Positions 1 to 6,480 of a DNA stretch of 7,118 nucleotides are shown piece after piece (the stretch's first letter is position 1; every line of letters starts with the position of its first letter). The notes under the pieces were generated by a model. The model was given only the letters and a program-made list of their open reading frames with translations, was not told the origin of the DNA and searched no databases. Location of the stretch: NCBI GenBank assembly GCA_964506785.1, contig CAZDME010000064.1:1-7118 (forward strand). The letters run 5' to 3'. This DNA is from CAZDME01 sp964506785 [NCBI: uncultured bacterium] (GTDB lineage: Bacteria; CAZDME01; JAYEMH01). The position numbers and the translations under genes were made by a program.

Positions 1-1
1 A

Positions 2-2137
2 TACACCGGAAGTTTCGGCCATATTTCCACCTGCAGTTTCTATCCGGCGCATCATATGAGTTGTTCTAAAACTACTCCAATTCCATATTTAAATGAGAAA
101 GGGAAATGGCAGTTAGATAAAATTGAGAAAATATACGAAGAATATGCCGATAAACCTAATAAGATAAGGGTACTTTCATTTAGCAGAAATAACAAAGTAG
201 AATGGTCTATACCATCGGCAGTTTTGAGGCACAAGCTCGGTACAAAAAAAATGTTAAGAATAGTATGCCAACATGGGAGAGAGGTTGAAGTAACGGAAGA
301 TCATAGCGTCTTTGTTTTAGATAAAAATACAGCGAAAGTTATTCCCAAATTTGCCAAGGATATAAAAGAGGATGATTATATTGTCGCAACCAATAAAATT
401 TCTCAACCTAGCCAAACAGAATATATAGATATCTTGAGTTATTTTAAGGATAAAGATGCTTATGTTTCGAATTTTTCGCACTCAAATCTTAGATATGTAA
501 AAAATGCTGACTACAGATGGCAGTTTAAGATAAGAAATTCACTACCTATTAAATATCTACGGGAATACAATTCACAAACAGAGAAATTAACGGTTGGAAT
601 TTTACAATCAAATAAGATACCGGTTCATATTCCGATCAATAGAGAATTATGCCGCCTTATAGGGTACTTTATTGCTGAAGGGTCTTATCAAAATGGAATA
701 GTATTTTCCTTTAATGCCAAAGAAAAAGATTTAATAAAAGATGTGGAGAGAATCGTGAAGTCAGTTTTTGGTCTCTCAACTTCTGTAACAAGAATTAAAA
801 ACACAGCCGTAAATGTCGAAGTTAATTCGAAGAATGTAGAAAAAGTCTTTAAAGATATTTTTGGAATCAAAGGTGGAGCTCGCAAAAAAAGGATTCCTTG
901 GTTTATTTATCACTCTAATGAAAGCTGCATACACTCTTTTATCTATGGGTATACAAGGGGAGACGGGTCTGTTAGAAAAATGAAAGACAATATAAACCGT
1001 ATAGATGTTACAAGTGTTTCAAAAAAGTTATTGAACGATTTCCAATATCTTTTATCCATGGTGAGCATTAGTGCTTCTTTTTATAGGAGAAATGTTGCAG
1101 AAAAGAAAAAAATTGGGAAGATTGAAACGACTGGGAAAGAAAATTATTCTTTGTGTTTCAGTGGATATGTTTATAAGGACAAAACAATTGTAAAACAAAA
1201 TACAAAAGATAGAAATAATGTTTCGGTCCAGATACCGTTGTTATCCAAATTTCGAAAATACATTTGTGTCGGCAAAAAACAAAAGATAATATCTAAAAAC
1301 AGATTAAAGGAGTATCTTAAATCTAATAAAGAATTATATTCGTTGGTTACAGGCGAGATTTGCTTTTTAAAAATTAGAAGTATAAAAGAAATCTCTTATG
1401 GTAATAATGAATATGTTTACGATATTTCAGTCCCGGGAAAAGAGAACTTCTATGGTGGATTTCTTGGTATATTCTTACACAATACAATGGGCGAAGGCGG
1501 AGCAGTTTTAACCAGTGATCCTCTGTTGAGAAAGATAATACTTTCATTCAGGGATTGGGGCAGGGATTGCTGGTGTGAACCGGGGCATGATAATACCTGC
1601 GGCAGAAGATTTTCTCAGCAGCACGGGAAACTCCCCTTTGGCTATGACCATAAATATGTCTATTCGCATATTGGCTATAATTTAAAAGTTACGGATATGC
1701 AGGCAGCAATTGGAGTTGCCCAGTTGAAAAAACTTAATGGGTTTATTAAAGCAAGGAAGGAAAATTTCTGGTTTCTTTACAAAAACTTAAGAAAATACGG
1801 GGAATATTTTATTTTACCTCAAGCGGCAAACCAATCTGAAGCGAGTTGGTTCGGCTTCCCGATTCTAATTAAGAAAAATGCGCCGTTTAACCGAGGGGAA
1901 ATCGTTCGTCATTTAGAAAAAAATAAAATTGCGACACGAATGCTTTTTGGGGGGAATTTAACAAAACAGCCGGCTTATAAAAATATAAAAAGCAGGGTTT
2001 TCGGTGAATTAAATAATACGGATTTTGTTATGAATAATCTTTTCTGGATTGGTGTCTACCCGGCACTGACAAAACCAATGCTTATTTTTGTTATAAAGTG
2101 TTTTAAAAACTTTTTTGAAAAAAAACCTGTAAAATAA
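2..2137 (+). CDS. rfbH: RfbH/DdhC-type CDP-4-keto-6-deoxyglucose 3-dehydratase, intein-containing, 5' partial
   Basis: This is the PMP- and [2Fe-2S]-dependent enzyme of the DegT/DnrJ/EryC1 fold that removes the C3 hydroxyl of CDP-4-keto-6-deoxyglucose, the committed step to CDP-3,6-dideoxyhexoses. The frame is open from base 2, so the real start lies upstream of the window. The N-extein (2-58) holds 19 residues ending in SFYPAHHM. The C-extein (1484-2137) is 217 residues starting TMGEGG. The first His of AHH (50-52) takes the place of the PLP-lysine of the aminotransferases, as His220 does in Yersinia E1. Counting from it across the splice junction puts the Cys pair of RDCWC (1568-1576) at positions 251 and 253 and the next Cys (1598-1600) at 261. 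That matches the C-X57-C-X1-C-X7-C cluster motif; its first Cys would lie upstream. The C-terminal part reads through to a normal end ([18 protein letters not shown]). The implied spliced length is about 439 residues, as usual for the family. An intein occupies 59-1483. Identification is strong; the exact sugar product is not known. Confidence 0.93.
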   Translation, partial: YTGSFGHISTCSFYPAHHMSCSKTTPIPYLNEKGKWQLDKIEKIYEEYADKPNKIRVLSFSRNNKVEWSIPSAVLRHKLGTKKMLRIVCQHGREVEVTEDHSVFVLDKNTAKVIPKFAKDIKEDDYIVATNKISQPSQTEYIDILSYFKDKDAYVSNFSHSNLRYVKNADYRWQFKIRNSLPIKYLREYNSQTEKLTVGILQSNKIPVHIPINRELCRLIGYFIAEGSYQNGIVFSFNAKEKDLIKDVERIVKSVFGLSTSVTRIKNTAVNVEVNSKNVEKVFKDIFGIKGGARKKRIPWFIYHSNESCIHSFIYGYTRGDGSVRKMKDNINRIDVTSVSKKLLNDFQYLLSMVSISASFYRRNVAEKKKIGKIETTGKENYSLCFSGYVYKDKTIVKQNTKDRNNVSVQIPLLSKFRKYICVGKKQKIISKNRLKEYLKSNKELYSLVTGEICFLKIRSIKEISYGNNEYVYDISVPGKENFYGGFLGIFLHNTMGEGGAVLTSDPLLRKIILSFRDWGRDCWCEPGHDNTCGRRFSQQHGKLPFGYDHKYVYSHIGYNLKVTDMQAAIGVAQLKKLNGFIKARKENFWFLYKNLRKYGEYFILPQAANQSEASWFGFPILIKKNAPFNRGEIVRHLEKNKIATRMLFGGNLTKQPAYKNIKSRVFGELNNTDFVMNNLFWIGVYPALTKPMLIFVIKCFKNFFEKKPVK
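59..1483 (+). mobile_element. Intein with LAGLIDADG homing endonuclease inside RfbH
   Basis: This is a 475-residue in-frame protein insert that interrupts the conserved RfbH active-site loop; without it the flanks read HHM-TMGEGG, as in uninterrupted homologues. Splicing blocks are visible (intein numbering). Block A starts at Ser1 ([10 protein letters not shown]). Block B is [15 protein letters not shown], with the T-x-x-H motif at 79-82. Block F is [15 protein letters not shown] at about 453-467. Block G is GIFLHN at 470-475, with the usual penultimate His and terminal Asn. The +1 residue is Thr, a valid nucleophile. Between blocks B and F lies the endonuclease. Ser1 rather than Cys2 is chosen as the first residue because it restores the extein exactly and places Thr at block A position 6. 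The usual Gly-Asp at positions 4-5 is Lys-Thr here. The insert looks more A-rich than the flanking C-extein, which fits horizontal acquisition. It appears to be a full-length, cis-splicing class 1 intein; splicing activity is inferred. Confidence 0.95.
638..1088 (+). other. LAGLIDADG homing endonuclease domain of the intein
   Basis: Two dodecapeptide motifs are visible. The first is [12 protein letters not shown] (647-682, intein residues 197-208), with the acidic residue Glu207. The second is [11 protein letters not shown] (938-970, residues 294-304), with the acidic residue Asp302. Between them is KKRIPWF, the block D lysine-Ile-Pro signature. After the second motif comes a block H-like helix containing [16 protein letters not shown]. 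Having both helices and both acidic residues indicates a single-chain LAGLIDADG nuclease with no visible frameshift, stop or catalytic loss. It would be expected to cut intein-less rfbH alleles at the junction and drive homing. The outer limits given are approximate. About 120 residues between block H and block F (to roughly 1417) are not assigned and may be a DNA-recognition part. Confidence 0.88.
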
Positions 2138-2161
2138 GGAGACTTTTAATATAAAGGAAAT

Positions 2162-3274
2162 ATGCGTATTGGAATGGATGTGCGGGTTTTAAGCTTTGGC
2201 GAAACGGGCTTCAGCCGCTATATCAATAATCTCTTGAAACATTTAGTTGAGTTAGACAGAGAAAACACCTATACCCTTTATTTGAATCGGTCCCAAAGGA
2301 TTGAGGCAATTGAAGGGAATAATAATTTCTTGGTAAGGGTAATTAATGGCCCTTTCCTGATTTATAAATCCCTGCTTCTGCCGTTTTATCTCTGGAGAGA
2401 CAAAATTGAAATTTTTCACTCAATGACACATGATTTGCCGCCTTTTGTTTTTTGTAAAAAGATAATTACATTCTATGATTTGAATGTTGAATTTCTAAGG
2501 CGATTATATATTCCCAAGCTGCGGCTGTTATCCTATTTTAGGATATCCAGGCTTTCAGCTCGTTTTGCCGATAAAATAATTGCTATTTCTACTAATACAA
2601 AAACTGATTTGGTGAAATTATATAAAGTCCCGGCAGAGAAAATACAAGTGATCCTTCTGGCGGCGGAAGAAACCTTCCGGCCGGAGAATAAAGAATCAGC
2701 CAGGGGAAAAATCAAAAAAAATTTCGGAATTCAACCCCCATTTATTCTTTATGTCGGACAGATTAGGGTTCAGAAAAATGTCCCCCGGCTCTTAGACGCT
2801 TTCAAAAAAATAAAAGAGAAGGGGTTCCCGCATAGATTAGTCTTAGTCGGCAGCCATAACACGGGGAGCGAATTTTATGACCTTGCTTCAGAGATTGAAA
2901 AACGCGGGTTAAAGGACGAAGTAATTCACATTTCTAATTGTAACAGGACCGAGGATTTAGCTTCATTTTATAATGCGGCCGATTTATTTACCTACCTTTC
3001 TTTATATGAAGGCTTTGGACTTCCGGTTCTTGAAGCGATGGCCTGCGGGACAGCGGTTGTGGCTTCTCGAGTTGCCTCAATTCCCGAAGTGGCCGGAGGC
3101 GCCGGTATTTTAATAAATCCCTATAATGTAGATGAAATAGCGCAAACTCTATATCGGGTTTTGAAAGACAATGATTTGCGGAACGAATTAATCGATAAAG
3201 GACTAAAAAGGGTAACAAAATTCTCCTGGCTAAGAACTGCCCAGGAGACTTTATCCTTATATAAAAAATGTTGA
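2162..3274 (+). CDS. GT4-family glycosyltransferase (group 1)
   Basis: This 370-residue GT-B fold retaining glycosyltransferase probably transfers a sugar from a nucleotide donor onto a growing lipid-linked polysaccharide repeat unit on the cytoplasmic side of the membrane. The N-terminal half has the acceptor-domain pattern (MRIGMDVRVL, then GETGFSRYINNLL, FHSMTHDLPP at 85-94, and AISTNTKTDL at 141-150). The C-terminal domain starts near 192 with FILYVGQIRVQKN. It carries the GT4 E-X7-E donor-site motif EGFGLPVLE (Glu283, Glu291), followed by AMACGTAVVAS. The loop that is often His-Asp-Leu is Tyr-Asp-Leu (105-107), a known variant. There is no signal peptide or transmembrane segment. The gene follows rfbH after 24 bases. 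GGAG (2138-2141) is 20 bases from the ATG, while AAAGGA (2153-2158) is only 3 bases away, so the ribosome site is somewhat unusual. Donor and acceptor cannot be told from sequence; mannosyltransferase-like members are the closest in appearance. Confidence 0.9.
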   Translation: MRIGMDVRVLSFGETGFSRYINNLLKHLVELDRENTYTLYLNRSQRIEAIEGNNNFLVRVINGPFLIYKSLLLPFYLWRDKIEIFHSMTHDLPPFVFCKKIITFYDLNVEFLRRLYIPKLRLLSYFRISRLSARFADKIIAISTNTKTDLVKLYKVPAEKIQVILLAAEETFRPENKESARGKIKKNFGIQPPFILYVGQIRVQKNVPRLLDAFKKIKEKGFPHRLVLVGSHNTGSEFYDLASEIEKRGLKDEVIHISNCNRTEDLASFYNAADLFTYLSLYEGFGLPVLEAMACGTAVVASRVASIPEVAGGAGILINPYNVDEIAQTLYRVLKDNDLRNELIDKGLKRVTKFSWLRTAQETLSLYKKC

Positions 3275-3334
3275 ACTGTTTATGACATTGTCACCGGCTA
3301 TATTTGATTTTCCCCTGTTTGATGAATGCATTAT

Positions 3335-3380
3335 TTCAGGATGTTTGCTTAAGCAATATCTGTCAGTTCAGGAAATTTGC
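3335..3380 (+). repeat. Near-perfect 14-bp direct repeat, with a 12-bp palindrome in between
   Basis: In the gap before the FkbM gene, TTCAGGATGTTTGC (3335-3348) recurs as TTCAGGAAATTTGC (3367-3380), with 12 of 14 bases identical. The starts are 32 bases apart, about three helical turns. The perfect palindrome TTGCTTAAGCAA (3345-3356) overlaps the end of the first copy. The arrangement lies just upstream of, and partly over, the candidate promoter, so it could be a regulator binding site. This is inferred from layout only, and in A+T-rich DNA it could be chance. Confidence 0.3.
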
Positions 3381-3405
3381 AGCATTTTTAAAAAGATGAT
3401 ATAAT
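3377..3405 (+). promoter_or_regulatory. Candidate sigma70-type promoter with extended -10
   Basis: A perfect TATAAT (3400-3405) is preceded by TGA at 3397-3399, giving an extended -10 (TGn-TATAAT). Exactly 17 bases upstream is TTGCAG (3377-3382), a weak -35 box that matches TTGACA in its first three bases; an extended -10 tolerates this. Transcription would begin near 3412 and leave a leader of about 60 bases before the FkbM ATG. The site lies in the longest gene-free gap of the window, which fits a second transcription unit starting here. Confidence 0.5.
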
Positions 3406-3458
3406 GATAAGCTTCAAGCGTTTTTTAATGTTGTGAACAGCAGTATTTAAAAACCATT

Positions 3459-3467
3459 TAAGGAGGT
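3459..3467 (+). promoter_or_regulatory. Strong Shine-Dalgarno site for the FkbM gene
   Basis: TAAGGAGGT is a near-complete match to the anti-Shine-Dalgarno sequence and ends 4 bases before the ATG at 3472. It is the strongest ribosome binding site in the window and fixes the start of the methyltransferase gene. Confidence 0.85.
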
Positions 3468-3471
3468 AAAT

Positions 3472-4224
3472 ATGTCAGTGATTAACTTGTATGTATCGTT
3501 AAAAGACCGGTGTGTCAATAAATTTTTTAAAAATAAGAAGTTTAAAATTCTTTTCGGACCGGCTAAGGGGCTAACCTGGCTCAATGACAGCCGGCCCTAC
3601 CTTACCTATAACCTGGGCTTGTGGGAACATCGGAAACAATTTGCTATGAAGAAGCATGTAAGCAAAGGTATGGTTGCTTACGATGTGGGTGCTTTTCATG
3701 GATACTATAGCCTGGTCCTTTCACAGTTGGTAGGTAAAGAGGGCTTGGTTTATTCCTTCGAACCGGCCAGGGAAAACTTCGAGTTTCTAAAAGATGTTGT
3801 TGCTTTAAACAATCTGAATAATGTTCAGTTAAATCAGAAAGCGGTTGGCGGCCAGGATGGAGAAGTATATTGTAACCTTGATAAATCCAATCCTATGGCC
3901 GGGTGTATCTATGACTCCTCTGAAGAAGGATATAAGGTTGAAATTACTACTATGAATTCTTTTGCTTTAAACGGCAAGAATAAAAAGCCAGATGTGGTAA
4001 AAATGGATATTGAGGGGTTTGAATTCGATGCCCTTAAAGCAATGGATAAAGTTATTGATTTATGCCATCCGATTTTTTTTATTGATGTACATAATGCCGA
4101 AAACCATTCCCGGTGCATAAAATTTCTGAAAGAACGCGGCTATGAAATAGAGATTTTACATGAAAGAGGGTTTGAAAACGGAGCTTTTCTAAGCGATGTA
4201 TTGGCTTTTGTCAAGAAAAACTAA
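3472..4224 (+). CDS. FkbM-family SAM-dependent methyltransferase
   Basis: This 250-residue class I methyltransferase of the FkbM (Methyltransf_21) family usually O-methylates a sugar or polyketide hydroxyl. In a polysaccharide locus a glycan sugar is the likely substrate. SAM-binding motif I is YDVGAFHGYYS (70-80), with the D-x-G-x-x-x-G pattern. The acidic residue at the end of beta 2 is Glu97 in FEPA. The family's late signature VKMDIEGFE sits at 176-184, followed by a strand reading FFIDVH. The length is normal and no export signal is seen. The start is set by a strong ribosome site. The gene comes after a 197-base gap with its own promoter candidate, so it may open a second operon that includes the genes downstream. 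The methylated position and acceptor are unknown. Confidence 0.9.
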   Translation: MSVINLYVSLKDRCVNKFFKNKKFKILFGPAKGLTWLNDSRPYLTYNLGLWEHRKQFAMKKHVSKGMVAYDVGAFHGYYSLVLSQLVGKEGLVYSFEPARENFEFLKDVVALNNLNNVQLNQKAVGGQDGEVYCNLDKSNPMAGCIYDSSEEGYKVEITTMNSFALNGKNKKPDVVKMDIEGFEFDALKAMDKVIDLCHPIFFIDVHNAENHSRCIKFLKERGYEIEILHERGFENGAFLSDVLAFVKKN

Positions 4225-4269
4225 AATTCTTAAAAAATTCCGAAAGTGTCCTATTGGGACTGAAAGACA

Positions 4270-5421
4270 ATGAGTAAAATAGATGTTCTGGCTTATAAAT
4301 TTGACGTGGACAATACAGACTCATTTAATGAAGATATTATTGCCTACAGCCCCAATTCTATCATAGTTAACTGGAATTTGAATAAGATGTGGGTTCAATA
4401 TAAACCGGATAATATCAAATTTAAAAAGATGGCGGTTAATTTCTTTAACATCCGAAATCAACGCGTGAGGTATTTCTTTTCGCCTTTAAGATTTATGGCG
4501 CAGTGTATCCAAATAACGAAACACTTCATTCTATTCTGCTGGAAATTCAGGCCAAAGATTTTTATTGTGGAAAACTATTTAGAAGGAATGATTGCCGGAA
4601 TCATACGGAAATTTAATTTAGCCGATAAGACTATATACTTGCCAGCCGACTGGTATGCCGGCTGCAGATATAAAAAATTGTTATCTAAATTAGCCAATAA
4701 CGTAATTTTCCCTTACATTGACTATTTTGCCTGTAAACTCAACGATGTGGTAGTTGACCGCCAGGGGGGCAGGATAACCGAAAGCCGCAATAAATATTGG
4801 GGACGGGTTATACCAACCACAAAAAGACAGTTGATTCAGCCGCTTCGAATCCAGGCAATCAATACTTGTTTAGACAAAAAAAGACCGAATATCTGTTTTA
4901 TCGGAGAAATGAGGGAAGATTCGGGGTTGGATATCGCTATTAAATCCTTGGGAAAACTGCGAATGAATGGGGATTTCATCCTGAAAATTATCGGCTACAA
5001 GAGAATAGCTTATGAATACTTTATGAAATTGGCCGGGCAATATAAAGTAAGGCCCTATGTTAAATTTTTAGGTTTTGTGGAAAGGAAGGATTTCGGCGAG
5101 GTTTTGTCGGATTGTTTTTGCGGGATAAACGTTTTAACCAATATGAATAGCTATTCGACTGCCGGTTATCCGGCAAAAGTAACCTATTATTTTCAATATT
5201 TAGTGCCGGTCATCGTAAGCCAAGGTCTTGCGGAATTCGCACTCCAAAATATCGAAGATAATGAATTAGGACTGGTGATTAAGCCTGATGAAGATAACTT
5301 TGTCGAGGCAGTATTAAAAATTTATTCCGAACAGGCCCGTTACCGGAGAAACATCATGGATTACATAAAGTCTTCGCCTAAAAGCGGCATAATAGACATT
5401 TTGAAAGACGAAAAATTATAG
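4270..5421 (+). CDS. Divergent GT-B glycosyltransferase
   Basis: This 383-residue protein is most likely a GT-B fold glycosyltransferase that adds another sugar to the surface glycan. The N-terminal half includes RPKIFIVENYLEGMIAG (94-110) and the acidic-aromatic stretch YLPADWYAG (123-131), as in the acceptor domains of cell-wall glycosyltransferases. The C-terminal domain begins near 207 with ICFIGEMREDSGLDIAI and continues with VKFLGFVERKDFGEVL (264-279). The donor site has the pattern GYPAKVTYYFQYLVPVIVS (299-317), comparable to the Lys...Tyr...Pro-Val-Ile version in several GT4-like families. The canonical E-X7-E motif is not visible there, so the assignment is weaker than for the first glycosyltransferase. 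Hydrophobic runs near 78-100 look like core strands and helices rather than a membrane span. A 45-base gap precedes it with only a weak ribosome site (GGGA, 4256-4259). The stop TAG shares bases with the ribosome site of the next gene, indicating coupled translation. Confidence 0.75.
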   Translation: MSKIDVLAYKFDVDNTDSFNEDIIAYSPNSIIVNWNLNKMWVQYKPDNIKFKKMAVNFFNIRNQRVRYFFSPLRFMAQCIQITKHFILFCWKFRPKIFIVENYLEGMIAGIIRKFNLADKTIYLPADWYAGCRYKKLLSKLANNVIFPYIDYFACKLNDVVVDRQGGRITESRNKYWGRVIPTTKRQLIQPLRIQAINTCLDKKRPNICFIGEMREDSGLDIAIKSLGKLRMNGDFILKIIGYKRIAYEYFMKLAGQYKVRPYVKFLGFVERKDFGEVLSDCFCGINVLTNMNSYSTAGYPAKVTYYFQYLVPVIVSQGLAEFALQNIEDNELGLVIKPDEDNFVEAVLKIYSEQARYRRNIMDYIKSSPKSGIIDILKDEKL

Positions 5422-5430
5422 GGGAAAATC

Positions 5431-6423
5431 ATGAAAAAAATTAAAAGTGTTTTAATTACCGGTATTACCGGTTTTGTCGGCAGCCACCTGGCTGATTATA
5501 TTCTTGGAAATAATCCTGAAGTTAAAATCTTAGGTTTGGTGCGCTGGAGGTCTCCTAAAGATAATATAAAGGGTGTACTTGGTAAGGTTCAGCTTTCTCA
5601 CGGAGACCTATTGGACATGCCTTCTTTAAGGACAGTTTTAAGTACTTATAGGCCGGATGTTATTTTCCATTTAGCCGCTCAGTCATATGTTGATTTTAGC
5701 TTTCGAGCCCCCATGGCGACATTAGAGGCAAATGTAATTGGGACGGCAAATCTTTTGGAATCAGTGAAAGAGCTGAAAATAGAGAGCGGATACGATCCGG
5801 TTATCCACATTTGCTCCTCATCAGAGGTTTACGGTCAGGTCAAAGAGGATGAGGTGCCTATAAAAGAGGATAATCCCTTTCGCCCGGCTTCTCCTTATGC
5901 GGTGAGCAAAGTGGGTGAAGATATGTTGGGGCTCCAATATTGGCTTTCTTGGAAGATAAAAACCATAAGAACAAGGATGTTTACGCATACCGGCGAACGC
6001 CGGGGTGAAGTTTTTGTGGTTTCTGCCTTTGCCAAGCAGATTGCCGCTATTGAAGCCGGATTGGCGCCGGCAAAAGTTAAGGTAGGAAATTTAGAAAGTG
6101 TTCGGACATTTTTGGATGTAAAGGATGCGGTTAAGGCCTATTGGCTCTTGGTAAATAAATGCCAGCCGGGTGAGGTCTATAATATCGGCGGGATTGAGAC
6201 AATGACCGTCGGTGAAATGTTAAATCGATTGCTCAAGTTTTCGAAAATGAAGGATATATCGGTTGAGGTTGACCCGGCCAGGTTAAGGCCTTCCGATGTA
6301 ACCCTGCAGATTCCCTCCATTGATAAATTTGCCAGCTTAACCGGTTGGAAGCCGACGATTAAATTTGAAAAGACTCTGGAGGATACTTTAAATTACTGGA
6401 GGGACTATTATAGACGAATGTGA
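5431..6423 (+). CDS. Sugar-nucleotide SDR, GDP-mannose 4,6-dehydratase / GDP-6-deoxymannose reductase-like
   Basis: This 330-residue extended short-chain dehydrogenase acts on an NDP-hexose. The NAD(P)-binding Rossmann motif is GITGFVG (11-17), then GDL at 58-60 and HLAAQS at 80-85. The catalytic region is SSSEVYG (129-135) with Y156-x-x-x-K160 (YAVSK). The substrate-binding half has THTGERRGEVFV (185-196), AKQIAAIEAG (201-210), VGNLESVRTFLDV (218-230) and DPARLRPSDV (281-290), which resemble the Gmd and Rmd subfamily. Gmd dehydratases normally have Thr-Ser-Glu in the active site and this protein has Ser-Ser-Glu, which favours a 4-keto reductase. It does not resemble the CDP-glucose 4,6-dehydratase RfbG. 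A member acting on a CDP or dTDP sugar is possible. It starts 9 bases after the glycosyltransferase stop, with the ribosome site AGGGGA at 5420-5425, so the two are surely co-transcribed. Confidence 0.85.
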   Translation: MKKIKSVLITGITGFVGSHLADYILGNNPEVKILGLVRWRSPKDNIKGVLGKVQLSHGDLLDMPSLRTVLSTYRPDVIFHLAAQSYVDFSFRAPMATLEANVIGTANLLESVKELKIESGYDPVIHICSSSEVYGQVKEDEVPIKEDNPFRPASPYAVSKVGEDMLGLQYWLSWKIKTIRTRMFTHTGERRGEVFVVSAFAKQIAAIEAGLAPAKVKVGNLESVRTFLDVKDAVKAYWLLVNKCQPGEVYNIGGIETMTVGEMLNRLLKFSKMKDISVEVDPARLRPSDVTLQIPSIDKFASLTGWKPTIKFEKTLEDTLNYWRDYYRRM

Positions 6424-6480
6424 CCTATTTGATTATCCGAGGGTTGCAATTTTTAAAAAGAATTAGAGAGGTAGGAAATT

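Noticed and set aside
56-58. ATG at 56 as the start of a 693-residue gene
   Set aside because: This Met is the last N-extein residue. The frame is open back to base 2 and encodes the RfbH motif SFYPAHH, so the true start is upstream of the window.
62-64. Cys (second intein residue) as the intein N-terminus
   Set aside because: It would leave an extra Ser between HHM and TMGEGG, and it would shift block A so that Thr is not at position 6. Starting at the preceding Ser restores the family motif exactly.
688-885. Minus-strand open frame within the intein
   Set aside because: It is a shadow of the endonuclease coding region, has no ribosome site I can support, and is low-complexity in composition.
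59-1483. Split intein or two separate genes
   Set aside because: The frame is continuous from the N-extein through both endonuclease motifs to the C-extein, with no stop or start signals between.
3408-3426. Terminator made of GCTT/AAGC followed by a run of T
   Set aside because: The two arms are separated by a single base and cannot form a stable hairpin. The T-run lies downstream of a likely promoter.
4248-4260. Small GTCC...GGAC hairpin before the second glycosyltransferase
   Set aside because: It has only four base pairs and no T-tract, too weak to call a terminator or attenuator.
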